This document shows, one piece after another, positions 20,801-29,405 of a DNA stretch of 64,000 bases. A program made the translations under genes and the position numbers. Numbering within the stretch: position 1 is the first letter of the stretch; every line of letters begins with the position of its first letter. This DNA comes from Kalmanozyma brasiliensis GHG001 (Eukaryota > Basidiomycota > Ustilaginomycetes > Ustilaginales). The notes beneath the pieces are model-generated. The model had not been told where the DNA came from and did no database searches. It saw nothing but the letters and a program-made list of their open reading frames with translations. The stretch covers positions 404,857 to 468,856 of the forward strand of contig NW_015961957.1 in NCBI RefSeq assembly GCF_000497045.1, in the 5' to 3' direction.

Positions 20801-22695
20801 GCAGGAGCAGCTTCGAACGCTGGTGGTACCACGGCAGGTTGCTCCTTCTGACGGTCCTTGGCCTTTCGCAACAGCATCCACCACGTTGCACCGCTTGCAT
20901 CACAAGCGTCCGTGACGACGCTATGCACCATCTGTCCTACATCCATGCCGAGCGCGTCGAGCTGAGTGAGCAAGGTTTGTTCCACGACAGTGGAGAAAGT
21001 GGCGGGTTGAAGATTGGCAAGCTGCGAGATGTAGTCGACCGGCTTGCGTCCCAAGAGGGGAGGATGGTGATCGGACAGTGCGCTGGACGAGAGTGATCGA
21101 CGTTTTGTCCTGGACGGAGTGCGATGGTGACCACGAGAAGAGCCTTGCGATCCTCGCTTGGCCAAAGGAACAGACTGATACAAGGGCGCTTGTGCGTCTT
21201 CGGCGTCAGCGTCCGAGCTCGTGGGCAGCTCGTGATGGGTGGGTAATGACGTGGATGTGGACTTGATCGAGTGTCTGTGAACACCGCCAATGGAAGCATC
21301 GCTGCCGTTGGAGCCCAAGCGCCGAATGGTGGTCTGAGACTCGTTGCGATGCAAGCCCATGGCGTGCTTGCTCGTTTGTGGTGCTGCATCCGCGTCAGCA
21401 GGAGCAGGATCCTGCGGTCCTGCGATGGTTGAATCCATCCCGTCTCCGGCGGCTGCGATCTCATCTGTGCGGCTGAGGCTGTCTGCAGTGGTGGGGTCGG
21501 TGAAGTCGGTGGTAGACGAGCGACGGTCACTCGATTCGCTATCGCTGCGACCAGAATGGTAGCTTCGTTCCGATATCGCTGTTATGACTGCGTGATGCTT
21601 GTGTGCTGCATCCAAGGGCTCGTTGTCGATCTGCGGAGCGACAGCCGGAGCCACGGCATCGGCCTGGTCTATGTGTGACTCTGCAGGAAGACCATCTTGC
21701 GGCGCCGATGCTGTCGCCTGTGAGGCATGCTTGCTGTCAAAGTAGTCTGCAGCTTTCTCGTCTTCCTCGACGGTGGACATGGGAGTGTGGACCATGGTCT
21801 TCATGAACCAAGGGTGTGTCAGGATGGAGTGGATGCTTGGGCGCTTGGTGGGATCCTGCTGGAGTATCGACGTAACGAGGTTGTGCGCTTCTTCGGAGAG
21901 GCTTTCTGGGATCTCAAAGTCGCCTCTGAGAATCTTGTCCTTCATGACGGATTCGTCGTCATCATCGAAAGGCAAGGCTCCGCACAGAAGAGCGTAAAGG
22001 ATGACACCAAGCGACCAGACGTCGACCTCTGCGCCTGTGTACTTCTGGCCGGACAGCATCTCGGGAGCTGCATAACCGGTGGTGCCACAGAAGGTGTCCA
22101 TGAGACGCTTGGCCTCGAATTCGCGGGTGAAGCCAAAGTCACCGAGCTTGACATTGCAACGCTCATCGAGGAGAATGTTCTCGAGCTTGAGATCTCGATG
22201 GACAATACCTTTGCTATGAACGTAGGCGACGGCAAGACAAAGCTGGCCAAAGATTCTGCGAGCTTCAGGCTCTGCAAGCACTTCGTTTTCGACGAGGTAG
22301 TCGTAGAGCTCGCCGCCGGCACAAAGTTCGCTGACCATCCATATGTACTGTTCTGTTGCGATGACTTCGTAGAGCTGCATGACGTTTGGATGGTGGAGTC
22401 GTCGATGGTGGTGGATCTCGCGGGTGAGGCTGGCAGACTGAGCCTTGGGTATCTGTTTGATAGCGACGCGTGTGTTGGTGAGACGATGGAGTCCGAGACG
22501 GACTTTGCCAAAGGTACCTTCTCCGATGGGACGCTGTAGGGTATAGTTGCCGACCATCTTGAGTTTCGAAGAAGCGAGCTCCTTGCCCAGCTCTTGGTAG
22601 GCCGAGGCAAGAGCGGCCTTCTGATTGATGGTGGAGCCGGCACCGCCATTCTGGCTGCCATGCTGATAAGCTCTGCGAGCGCTAGACTGGCTCAT
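17875..22695 (-). CDS. Ser/Thr protein kinase of the CAMKL group, Kin4-like, with very long tail
   Basis: 1606 residues from an ATG at 22695. The kinase domain spans about residues 51-298 and is complete: glycine loop GEGTFGKV (58-65), VAIK lysine (80), HRDLKLEN (166-173), DFG (186-188), activation segment with TFCGTTGYAAPE (201-212), and a final HPWF. The catalytic fold and charged linkers resemble AMPK-related kinases of the Kin4/Ppk1 kind, which act at the cell cortex and spindle poles. About 1300 residues of Ser/Pro-rich disorder follow. One compact island near residue 580-640 (DALGMDVGQMVHSVVTDACD, then SGATWWMLLRKAK) looks conserved and may be a regulatory module. The extreme C-terminus has a Gln run and an acidic tail (EEEEEDE). 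No KA1 domain is evident. The subfamily name is inference; active kinase is certain. Confidence 0.93.
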   Translation of the reverse strand: MSQSSARRAYQHGSQNGGAGSTINQKAALASAYQELGKELASSKLKMVGNYTLQRPIGEGTFGKVRLGLHRLTNTRVAIKQIPKAQSASLTREIHHHRRLHHPNVMQLYEVIATEQYIWMVSELCAGGELYDYLVENEVLAEPEARRIFGQLCLAVAYVHSKGIVHRDLKLENILLDERCNVKLGDFGFTREFEAKRLMDTFCGTTGYAAPEMLSGQKYTGAEVDVWSLGVILYALLCGALPFDDDDESVMKDKILRGDFEIPESLSEEAHNLVTSILQQDPTKRPSIHSILTHPWFMKTMVHTPMSTVEEDEKAADYFDSKHASQATASAPQDGLPAESHIDQADAVAPAVAPQIDNEPLDAAHKHHAVITAISERSYHSGRSDSESSDRRSSTTDFTDPTTADSLSRTDEIAAAGDGMDSTIAGPQDPAPADADAAPQTSKHAMGLHRNESQTTIRRLGSNGSDASIGGVHRHSIKSTSTSLPTHHELPTSSDADAEDAQAPLYQSVPLAKRGSQGSSRGHHRTPSRTKRRSLSSSALSDHHPPLLGRKPVDYISQLANLQPATFSTVVEQTLLTQLDALGMDVGQMVHSVVTDACDASGATWWMLLRKAKDRQKEQPAVVPPAFEAAPATVDLASPLASTAPSQTASHFRQPSLPAKDPARLSEDTSQPRAYPRSSLPPSKSENSALAEVTNRRLQTVVSHEVLDVSPLPALHASASEAMPGVTSVAHRDPSLPPSSSMPIEPTAAATRPLINDRSVTSAPDSAAHRPTSQHRHTTAAAVASPSKLHQMATTLVGGSPTSEGSKARRNSHTGRPRSNSLSMKQFAQTMLGAKDKGRTSPPPLPLHDQVVIAGEALPLEGGRGSALFGRRNTVSNVKDSMLGILSSPSTPKRTPAEILDKPRKSFGKQGAETDLDRVKGMERRADSASPSPSLPESIKQSNAGSAREKGDGTLLSASQDSFSTLSGTPQGSEKQASRGKAGSSFIATVRTWLGGNEKPTRKAKAGKKGTPAYRNIGVEDGASATRSPASTLGASGSVSTFAAGTPSRSASVRRRSNLYQQTGVPRRNGPRSPNLGTVSRRSSNGSSYQAHFDPPPNSFQQSMNRPANIRRLSAGSITPTGTLYGDYVTDMGAPAGASRPSRPGSSHSLAHSNAAPRSGLHGKAGSTGSTSSAYRPGQAGSVYSTGSGRRHPRPSHDGSAMVRRHRTYASSSGSPSRHNSFRHDSRPSSIRSRGSSPGRVVTGVSELGADADQDGEAGALGARRSHRSTPRHSLEIGGRPDTRNPAEAIHSGHQHVVAQSIFVAHKTRSPYGPPSANPHLHGSHIRGSPQLSSRGGAFGNPDGPPAVVPGSLSGLPATGTGTWRHSWGRPPPCWAGPVDPPPPIQAPAGRASADGDGTDGKPKLRDVFANRDDDDWTDEEEEQTYSGGLGQLGSHSSMSSTVTRSSVASSSPYATRNFAALSNSTGYSSLHSSSFDSSGSGSAHALRGAAPFSSRYAGVRNIFQPPPTAFVARSNQVSLSLGNEFAPKTLSTTLHSPPKTGAPMGSLGEVGEGSTTATAGLGIAKAESVAPQAQQQQQAGQQQAGSRIAGFHKPVQIIEEEEEDE

Positions 22696-23451
22696 GGTGG
22701 CGATGCTGCTGTGCGCTTAGAACCTGGCTTGGTGCATCCGTTCAAGAGGAGCTCATTGGTGATGATGAGGCCATGTGAGCTGTGGGCGCGATATGGCAGT
22801 GCATGGTCCCAGCAAATAAGGGCGAAAGCGCGAAACACCTTTGGCTGATCTCGACAAGGAAAGGCGTGGTGAAGCGATGCGATGCGCGATGAGTCTGGCG
22901 CTTTTGTCGGTCGCGGATGATGCTGATCAGGAAGGAGCGAGATGGTTGAGAATGGGCAGCGATGGTCTCAGATTGACAGTGAGTGCACTATGCGGCGACT
23001 GCTCTGGCTGAGCCCAAAAGGTGACAACCGCCAGTCGGATCGGCTAAGAAGGCCCGACCAAAAATAAATGCAACTGCAGCTCGCCCAATCTTTCCTTTGA
23101 CGGTCCGCGTGGGAGCGTGACAAAGAGCGGCTGATGAAGCATGCCAATCGGTGGCAGCATGGATGCAGCCAACGCTACTTTGTGCGACACGATGCTGTAT
23201 GAAGAGAACCTCGTGCTCCTCTCTAGAACAGCCCGTATATGTAAGAGATCCTATTGGTCGCGTCTAGTCTCAATCGAACCGGGTTCGGTGTCCTGGACGA
23301 GAAAAGCTGCTGTTCGCAAAAGGTGAGATTGCGCGACTAATGTACAAATGAGGATACCGAGGTGCTGACAGACGGTCGCAGACGCCGCAACGGAACAAGT
23401 CTGAGAAGCTGACTGGTAATGGTGGCGTCCTTGCCAAGTAAAAGAAGTGCT
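22696..23451. other. Intergenic: kinase upstream region
   Basis: 756 bp between the kinase start and the coatomer zeta stop, both on the minus strand, so it should hold the kinase promoter and leader. An ATTGG (inverse CCAAT) occurs near 23253. The short plus-strand frame at 23141-23326 has no supporting features. No RNA gene seen. Confidence 0.5.
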
Positions 23452-24084
23452 TCAGAGACCTCCCTGCAAGATGCGCTGTGCGACTCGCTCCTTGAGGCTC
23501 GAGTATGCGCTCATGATTGTTTGCTCGTTGATCTGGATCTCGTTGACGTCCGGTCGGGGTCGAGACACACGTGATGCGATGGTAGTGCTGTCCGTCTCGA
23601 GAATGATGCCGTCGTCCACCGTCTCGTCCAATGCGAGCGTGACCAGATCCAAGTTTTCCAAGATGGCACGCTTCTCCACCTGATGACGCACCAGCATGCT
23701 CGTCGCATCGTAGAAAGCGCTCAGCACTCCCGACAACATCAGTTCGTTCTCCGCTGCGGGTCCGACGACGTAGAAGATGACATCGAGCGAAGCCTTGAAA
23801 AGGATCAGATGCGAGTCGTAGAGCACAATGTCGCCCGTCGCTCGTTTTGTCTTATCAAAGATGGCCTTCTCGAAGGCGCGCTGCTCCTTCAATGTCGCCA
23901 ATGGGTTCTTGGCTGCGAGCTGCGGTGTTGTGGAAGTAATTGCGTTCTGCTGTGCGGGAGTGGCTGTCGAGAGGAAGCTGGCAGCATGCGGAGGCTGGTA
24001 GTATTTGGCGATGACTCGGTTTCCATCGGTGTCCAGGATCAATACCGCCGAGGTGGTGTATAGTGTCAGGTTGTTGAATGTCAT
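23452..24084 (-). CDS. RET3: Coatomer zeta subunit (COPI)
   Basis: 210 residues from ATG at 24084, unspliced. Zeta-COP is a small longin-fold subunit that pairs with gamma-COP in the coatomer coat, which drives retrograde Golgi-to-ER traffic. The start NLTLYTTSAVLILDTDGNRV, the internal FEKAIFDKTKRATGDIVLYD and FKASLDVIFYVVG, and the end SLKERVAQRILQGGL all match this family over its full length. A Ser/Thr/Ala-rich insertion of about 35 residues sits after IAKYY, longer than in animal proteins. It is transcribed divergently from the thioesterase gene, sharing a 412-bp promoter region. Confidence 0.95.
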   Translation of the reverse strand: MTFNNLTLYTTSAVLILDTDGNRVIAKYYQPPHAASFLSTATPAQQNAITSTTPQLAAKNPLATLKEQRAFEKAIFDKTKRATGDIVLYDSHLILFKASLDVIFYVVGPAAENELMLSGVLSAFYDATSMLVRHQVEKRAILENLDLVTLALDETVDDGIILETDSTTIASRVSRPRPDVNEIQINEQTIMSAYSSLKERVAQRILQGGL

Positions 24085-24496
24085 CGTGTATCAGCGTCGC
24101 CGCAGTTTGTGAGGCGAGTAGACGCTCTGAAGGGGGTTGGTGAGACGGAATGGTGTTGGTCTCGAGAAAGCTTGCTTGCTGGATGAATTCGGTTGACGGG
24201 CGCCTTCTTGGCTTGAGCGCATTTCCAGCTCACGCGTGCCCGCTGCTCAGAATTTGTCTCGTGCGAGTGATGATAGCTTTGTCTCTCAAGACCCTGCATG
24301 CAGGATCGGCGAGCTGCTTCGGTGTCGCTGTGCCGCGCTCATGGCTGAGTTTTCAGCAATGACAGATTCGGAGCGCCTTCGGCAGCACAGCAGGACCCTT
24401 TGACCAGCGAGCTCCCACCTCTCTGCCCACCTTCTTCACCCTACACCACCTCAAAGCAACACCTTGGCCGCCTCCATCCCCGCCAGATTTTGCACA
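24085..24496. promoter_or_regulatory. Bidirectional promoter region, RET3 / thioesterase
   Basis: 412 bp between two divergent starts. No clear TATA box or known operator could be picked out. The thioesterase side (24420-24490) is C-rich and probably a leader. The shared-promoter idea follows from gene orientation only. Confidence 0.4.
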
Positions 24497-25714
24497 ATGC
24501 GGGCCACTCTTGCTGGTGTTCTTGGCCTTCTGGCCGCTTCGGTCACGCTTCTGTCCTGCCCAGCGCAAGCTGTTCCCTTCTCGCTGATTCCCAAGCCGCA
24601 TCCACTCGTCATCTGGCATGGTCTCGGCGACAGCGCCCATTCCGAGGGCATTGAAGAGTTCATGTCGCAGCTCAAGGAGGCTTTTCCAGGTCTCTATGTC
24701 CACTCAGTCTCTCAGGATGAAAGCAGCGACTCGGAGGATCGCAAGCAGGGCTTCTTCGGTCACGTCAACGATCAGGTTCAAAACGTGTGCGAACAGCTTG
24801 CTAGCGTCGACGAGCTCAAGGACGGCTTTGATGCCATTGGCTTCTCCCAAGGGGGTCAATTCCTTCGCGCATACGTGCAGCGATGCAACACACCTAAAGT
24901 GCGCAACCTCGTCACCTTTGGCAGTCAGCACATGGGCATCGCTGATCTTCCGGCTTGCGGTCCCACCGACTTGCTCTGCCGAGTTGCCGAGGCGGCCCTG
25001 CGTGGTGGCATCTACACCGACTATGCTCAGTCGCACCTGGTCTCGGCGCAGTACTACCGCAACCCCAAGGATCCCAAAGCCTTTGCATCCTACTTGGAGA
25101 AGAACGACTTCATCAAGGACATCAACAACGAGGGCGAGGAGACCAACCCCACCTATGCCAAGAACCTCGCCTCGCTCGAGAACTTTGTGATGCTGATGTT
25201 TGACAAGGACGTTACCGTCGAGCCCAAGCAATCGTCGTGGTTCGCTTCTTACCCGATCCGCAACGAGACCGAGACCGACAAGCACGGAGACAAGAACGAA
25301 CCTACGCCACTGCGTCAGAGCTCAATCTACCTCGAGGACCGCATCGGTCTCAAGAAGCTGGACAAGCGCGGGTCGCTCATAATGGAGCTCTGTCACGGCA
25401 TTCACATGCAGATTGATCCCGCTTGTCAGCTCAAGGTGTTTGGCAAATACGTTGGTACCCCATCAACAAAGCTAGACAACTCGGTGGCCAACTGGATCGA
25501 CCACACCTGGCGCTGGACGCTCTACAACACGACCGGTCTGCGACCCGAGGAGACTGCTGGACTCATCTTGACGCAGAGTTTCATGTTCCTTGGACTGTTC
25601 CTCGCGGTGCGCTTGTCCTTTGCAATTCTCGTTCGCGGCATCGACCTTCTGTCTCGCAGGCGCAGTGACAAGGACGAGGTTCAGACTGGACCTGGTCCCA
25701 TCCGACTGCCTTAG
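24497..25714 (+). CDS. PPT1: Palmitoyl-protein thioesterase (PPT1-type) with C-terminal membrane segment
   Basis: 405 residues from ATG 24497. The frame is open a little further up, but only from TTG. A cleavable signal peptide is likely (LAGVLGLLAASVTLLSCPAQ). The enzyme removes thioester-linked fatty acyl groups from proteins in the lysosome/vacuole. The family pattern is clear: HPLVIWHGLGDS at the start of the hydrolase, nucleophile elbow GFSQGGQ with Ser about 117, Asp in MFDKDVTVEPKQSSWF, and His in LCHGIHMQI. Unlike the soluble animal enzyme, a hydrophobic stretch near the C-terminus (SFMFLGLFLAVRLSFAILV) is followed by Arg-rich sequence, suggesting a single-pass anchor with a short cytosolic tail. 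In fission yeast PPT1 is fused to a dolichol pyrophosphatase; no such second domain is present here. Confidence 0.92.
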   Translation: MRATLAGVLGLLAASVTLLSCPAQAVPFSLIPKPHPLVIWHGLGDSAHSEGIEEFMSQLKEAFPGLYVHSVSQDESSDSEDRKQGFFGHVNDQVQNVCEQLASVDELKDGFDAIGFSQGGQFLRAYVQRCNTPKVRNLVTFGSQHMGIADLPACGPTDLLCRVAEAALRGGIYTDYAQSHLVSAQYYRNPKDPKAFASYLEKNDFIKDINNEGEETNPTYAKNLASLENFVMLMFDKDVTVEPKQSSWFASYPIRNETETDKHGDKNEPTPLRQSSIYLEDRIGLKKLDKRGSLIMELCHGIHMQIDPACQLKVFGKYVGTPSTKLDNSVANWIDHTWRWTLYNTTGLRPEETAGLILTQSFMFLGLFLAVRLSFAILVRGIDLLSRRRSDKDEVQTGPGPIRLP

Positions 25715-26173
25715 AAGCTCGGAGGCGTGTTACGACAGCGTCAGTATACCCCGGAGCACATCTAGCTCTCCTCATCACAAACGCTGTACAATAGCCCCAT
25801 CAGGACCATGCATGTCAGGATCGTCCAAATCGCCGCCAGCTACGCTTTGCTAAGCCTGTCTTTCTCACGAGACGAGGCTCTTTTTTGTGTCGCAATTTCC
25901 GAGCCGAGTTCTTTTTGCCGCGCTGATACTGGACCCTGACTAAGTTCCCCGCCACCGACTCGAGCGATCTTCTCCACCATTTCGACTTGCACTAGCAGCC
26001 CGGCCGACCAGCCCCGTCTTGGCATGGTCCATGTCCTTGCTAGGTGCAGCCCACATCTGGACTTGATCCCACTCGTCTGACGAGGTGACCTTTTCTTCAC
26101 AGCGAGATGAGGACTCAGCGAAGGATACCCGCAACCTGACTGCATTACAGAGAACGAGGCCCGAGCTGCCTGG
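25715..26173. other. Intergenic: thioesterase 3' end and glycosylase leader
   Basis: 459 bp, both flanking genes on the plus strand. No gene, RNA or repeat found. Small minus-strand frames here have no features. Confidence 0.5.
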
Positions 26174-27088
26174 ATGCATCAGGACATGATTAGACGACAA
26201 GCGCCACAGCCGGTGAGGCGGAGCACCCGGATCCGTCAAAAAACATCGCCATACTTCCAATGCAAGAAAAAAGGAGCGTCTAGTGTCTCAAGAGCCTCGA
26301 CGAAGCCACAAGGAGCCAACGCTGAGACTGCAGGAAGCAAGAGTCGCCCCACAAAATTGAAGAGCAAAGCGGCTCCGAAAGCGACGAAGGTCAAGAGCGA
26401 GGATGACGCCGAATCGAAGCCCGAGGTGGAACGAGTGCACGGTTTGGCGCGGGAGGCCAACTTCTACGGCCTGATCCAGGAGATCGTAACGCCCAATGTC
26501 TTTCGCTTGCTCGTAGCAACCTGCTTGCTCAATCAGACGAAGGGGAGAGCAGCTATGCCCGTGTTCTGGGAGCTGCTCAGACGCTGGCCGGATGAGCATC
26601 GCTTGGCGAAAGCAGACTTGGTGGAGCTGACGGACCTGCTTCAACCCATCGGGCTGCACAACATCCGCGCACGGCGACTCATCAATATGGCACAGACCAT
26701 GGTAGAGATTCCGTACGATGAAAAGAACTTGTTCAAGAGTCGAGACAGGACCGCACCAGACACACCGATTGGCATCTATCCAGGTGTCGGACGATATGCT
26801 ATCGACAGCTGGAGGATCTTTGTCGCTGGCGGAGGAGCCAGCGTTGGCTTGGACGGTCAGAAACCAGTCAGCCCCTTTGACACAGTGTCGGTCGTTGCGC
26901 TGCCCAAGAAGAAAGAGGCGCTTGTTCTGCCTCCTGCTGAACCACGACCCGCTATCGAGCCAGAGTGGAAGTCTGTTATGCCTCTCGACAAGGAGCTGCG
27001 AGCCTACCTCATCTGGCGATGGGCTCAGGAAGGGCAGCAATGGGATCCACTGCGCGGCGTCGTCCCGGCCTCGTCCGATTCTCAGTGA
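26174..27088 (+). CDS. MBD4-like HhH-GPD DNA glycosylase
   Basis: 304 residues from ATG 26174. A basic N-terminus (RRSTRIRQKTSPYFQCKKK, then a Lys-rich stretch) is consistent with nuclear localisation and DNA contact. The glycosylase domain begins at FYGLIQEIVTPNVFRLLVA. It continues with LLNQTKGRAAMPVFWELLRR and LLQPIGLHNIRARRLINMA, then the helix-hairpin-helix end YPGVGRYAIDSWRIF, with the conserved Asp at about residue 211. This matches the catalytic domain of MBD4, which excises T or U from T:G and U:G mismatches arising from deaminated methylcytosine or cytosine. No methyl-CpG-binding domain precedes it and there is no iron-sulphur cluster cysteine set, which argues against Nth/MutY. The domain end is extended by DKELRAYLIWRW. 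Substrate is inferred from the family. Confidence 0.88.
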   Translation: MHQDMIRRQAPQPVRRSTRIRQKTSPYFQCKKKGASSVSRASTKPQGANAETAGSKSRPTKLKSKAAPKATKVKSEDDAESKPEVERVHGLAREANFYGLIQEIVTPNVFRLLVATCLLNQTKGRAAMPVFWELLRRWPDEHRLAKADLVELTDLLQPIGLHNIRARRLINMAQTMVEIPYDEKNLFKSRDRTAPDTPIGIYPGVGRYAIDSWRIFVAGGGASVGLDGQKPVSPFDTVSVVALPKKKEALVLPPAEPRPAIEPEWKSVMPLDKELRAYLIWRWAQEGQQWDPLRGVVPASSDSQ

Positions 27089-27501
27089 GCCCTTCACTGT
27101 GACATTCTTGTCCTTGGCATTCATTTCATGTAGTCACCTCGAGTCATTCAGCATCGTTGAGATGATACGAAGATCCTTTGTAGCAAGCTGAGCGTCAGCG
27201 AGTCATATATCCTCGGCGAATTTATGGCCATGGTCCGTGAGCGGTGAAATAGGCGCCAGGAGCACGAGCCTGCATGACTTGCGCACAAGAATTCGCCGTT
27301 GTCGATTGAGTCAGATGCACGTTTGCTTCCAGACTGCGCAGTGTTGCTCTTGCAGATTTCATTCCAACAGATTCGCTGCAGAGCGACCCTCTTCCCTCTC
27401 AACCACCACAATCAACGCATAGACATCGTTGATACACGCTCTGCCATCCTCTAGAGATCCTGTTCAGCTGTAGCAGCTAGATCGCTCCATCTCTCGTCAT
27501 C
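27089..27501. other. Intergenic: glycosylase 3' end and phosphatase promoter
   Basis: 413 bp between two plus-strand genes. Nothing recognised beyond a C/T-rich leader close to 27501. Confidence 0.5.
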
Positions 27502-28392
27502 ATGGCTCCTCAGTCTCGCATCTATCTCACAAGGCACTCCCAGGCCGAGCACGTAAGTTGTTGCTGGACGTTGCCAATGCACACGAGATCGACACTGACG
27601 TCTCTTTGCGTCATGAATGCCACAGAACGTCGCCGACGACTACTCGATCCCAGATGCGCCATTGACGCCGCTCGGTAAGCAGCAGTCAGGACGATTGCCT
27701 TCGCTCACCCAAGATCTCCAGTCACGAGCGCAAGTCATCCTCTCCTCTGCGCTCAAGCGCACCTTGCAAAGCACCAAGATCGGCTACGCTCCCGCTGTCG
27801 AGCGACTCGGTGGTCTCGGCAAGGTAGTGTTGCTGCCTCAGCTGCAGGAGTGCAACGACTTCCCATGCGACACCGGTTCCGCCAAGGAGGTCCTTGAACG
27901 TGACCCCGAGCTTCAAGGCTTTGACTTCTCGCCGCTCACCCCCGACTGGACTAGCAAGCAGGGCTTCTACGCAGCCGACGAGGCTTCGCTTAACAGCCGT
28001 GCCCAGTGGGTCCGACAGTACCTCCGCAGCCGACCCGAACAGGACATTGTCGTCATGGCCCACGGCGACATTCTGCGCAGAATTACTCAGCAGCCCTACG
28101 TACGTATCGCCATGACTGTCTGCGGCAACGCTATCAGCTGTTGTGATTGACTGACGCACCCTCTCTCCTGCTTCTACTCTTATACCATCCCTGCAAACAG
28201 CCCTGGAAGAACGCCGAATGCCGACTCTTCCAGTTCGACGCCAACTCGGTCGACACCGAGGAATGTCCATTGGTCCACGTTCAGGACGTCGCTACTGGTG
28301 GCGCCGTCGCTGAACCTACTTCCGGCGACATTGCCGCTGAGAAGGGCGTCCCCTCTGCTGGAGCCGGCAAGGACGCCAACTCTGCGCTGTGA
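27502..28392 (+). CDS. Histidine phosphatase / phosphoglycerate-mutase-like protein, three exons
   Basis: Exons 27502-27552, 27626-28099 and 28201-28392 give 238 residues. Both introns (73 and 101 bp) have GTAAGT/CACAG and GTACGT/AACAG ends, are phase 0, and join without frame change. The first exon ends in the catalytic motif: LTRHSQAEH joins NVADDY, giving Arg-His-x-x-x-x-x-Asn. The Gly normally after RH is Ser here. The second conserved block, IVVMAHGDILRRIT, supplies the second catalytic His, and SSALKRTLQSTKIGY the second Arg site. This is a small branch-1 histidine phosphatase, commonly found in fungi as a mutase-like protein of unknown substrate. The Ala/Gly-rich C-terminus is probably disordered. 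Whether it acts on sugar phosphates or others cannot be told. Confidence 0.9.
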
Positions 28393-28611
28393 GCATCTTC
28401 CGATCCGCCTGCAAGGGAATCGCGGACTCCTTTCAATTTGCCTGCGGCCGGTCATCTGCCTGCTAATCTGTCTCCAACATAGATGCTCACGGAGTCATAC
28501 TCCGAGCCTTCCATGAGCAAATGCCATACAATACACTCTGCAGCCGAAGCGAATCGAAGCGAGCCCAGGCTGTCTTTCGAGACATGATTTGAAGCGAAAG
28601 TCGAGAGCCTC
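28393..28611. other. Intergenic after the histidine phosphatase
   Basis: About 220 bp of 3' region, no features seen. Included because it joins the uncertain small gene that follows. Confidence 0.4.
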
Positions 28612-28929
28612 ATGCTGACCCTTTCTGCCCTTCTGTATCCAATCAACGCGATCCTTGCTGTCGATGGTGACAGACCCACGATCCCGATTTCGAACTCGGG
28701 CTCGCTCCATAGCTTCGTCACATCAGCGGTCCCAGTGCCTCAGAGCTTCGCCGTTCAGGCAGCACCGGCTTCTGACGTACGCTCTGAGCTGAAGAGTAGA
28801 GAAGATCGCGTGCGTCACCGTCAATCGGTGCTCCTCGAGCAGACAAACGAGTTGCAGGAGCTCGAGAAGCGTTTGCAAGCGGCCGAAGCGCGAAAGAGGG
28901 AGCTCGAGTCGCGCGGCGGCTTCATCTAG
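28612..28929 (+). CDS. Possible small coiled-coil protein
   Basis: A 105-residue frame from ATG 28612. The C-terminal 45 residues (SREDRVRHRQSVLLEQ, then NELQELEKRLQAAEARKREL) are a textbook amphipathic coiled coil with Leu at heptad positions, ending in GGFI. That is unlikely to arise by chance. The N-terminal half is hydrophobic and then low complexity, and looks less coding-like. It could be a leader exon that is wrong, with the true first exon upstream joined at an AG such as the one near 28731. No family recognised. It lies between two plus-strand genes. Treat as a small gene or a last exon. Confidence 0.45.
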   Translation: MLTLSALLYPINAILAVDGDRPTIPISNSGSLHSFVTSAVPVPQSFAVQAAPASDVRSELKSREDRVRHRQSVLLEQTNELQELEKRLQAAEARKRELESRGGFI

Positions 28930-29405
28930 GTTCCGCTCCGGTCTTTTTGCATACTCTTCCATCCCAGCGTCTGTCTCGTCATCTCAAGCATCTGTCTTGT
29001 CAGCAATCCAGTCCTCTTGCAAGTCGTCCCATTCCATTTTTGTGATGATTCTACGGTGATGTTGGTGATCTTGATGAAGAGATTTCGGATTACGGACGAG
29101 CATCTTCGAGGGCTTTGTGTGCTGTTGGAATTTTTTAGGTTGTGTGTGGAGCGAGCGGACCCTGAACCATGACTTCTTCCACCGTCTTCACCATCTTCTC
29201 CCGCACCAACCGCAGTCTCGGTGACTGCGCCACCTTAGTCGGCACCTCTTACCTGCTTGCAAAGCGACTGAAAGCATCAACTACAATTCTTGACGGCGGC
29301 GGCGGCATCATGCGAGGATCCTTAGCGGCAAGTCCGTTTCACTAAGCCGGCCGTCTCAGAGCGGCTTCCCACCATCAGACTGCGGAAAGCGGAGGCACAC
29401 CAACG
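28930..29405. other. Intergenic before the WD40 gene
   Basis: 476 bp, moderately AT-rich at 29030-29140, then C-rich toward the WD40 start. A run of ggcggcggcgg occurs near 29300. No gene supported. Confidence 0.5.
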
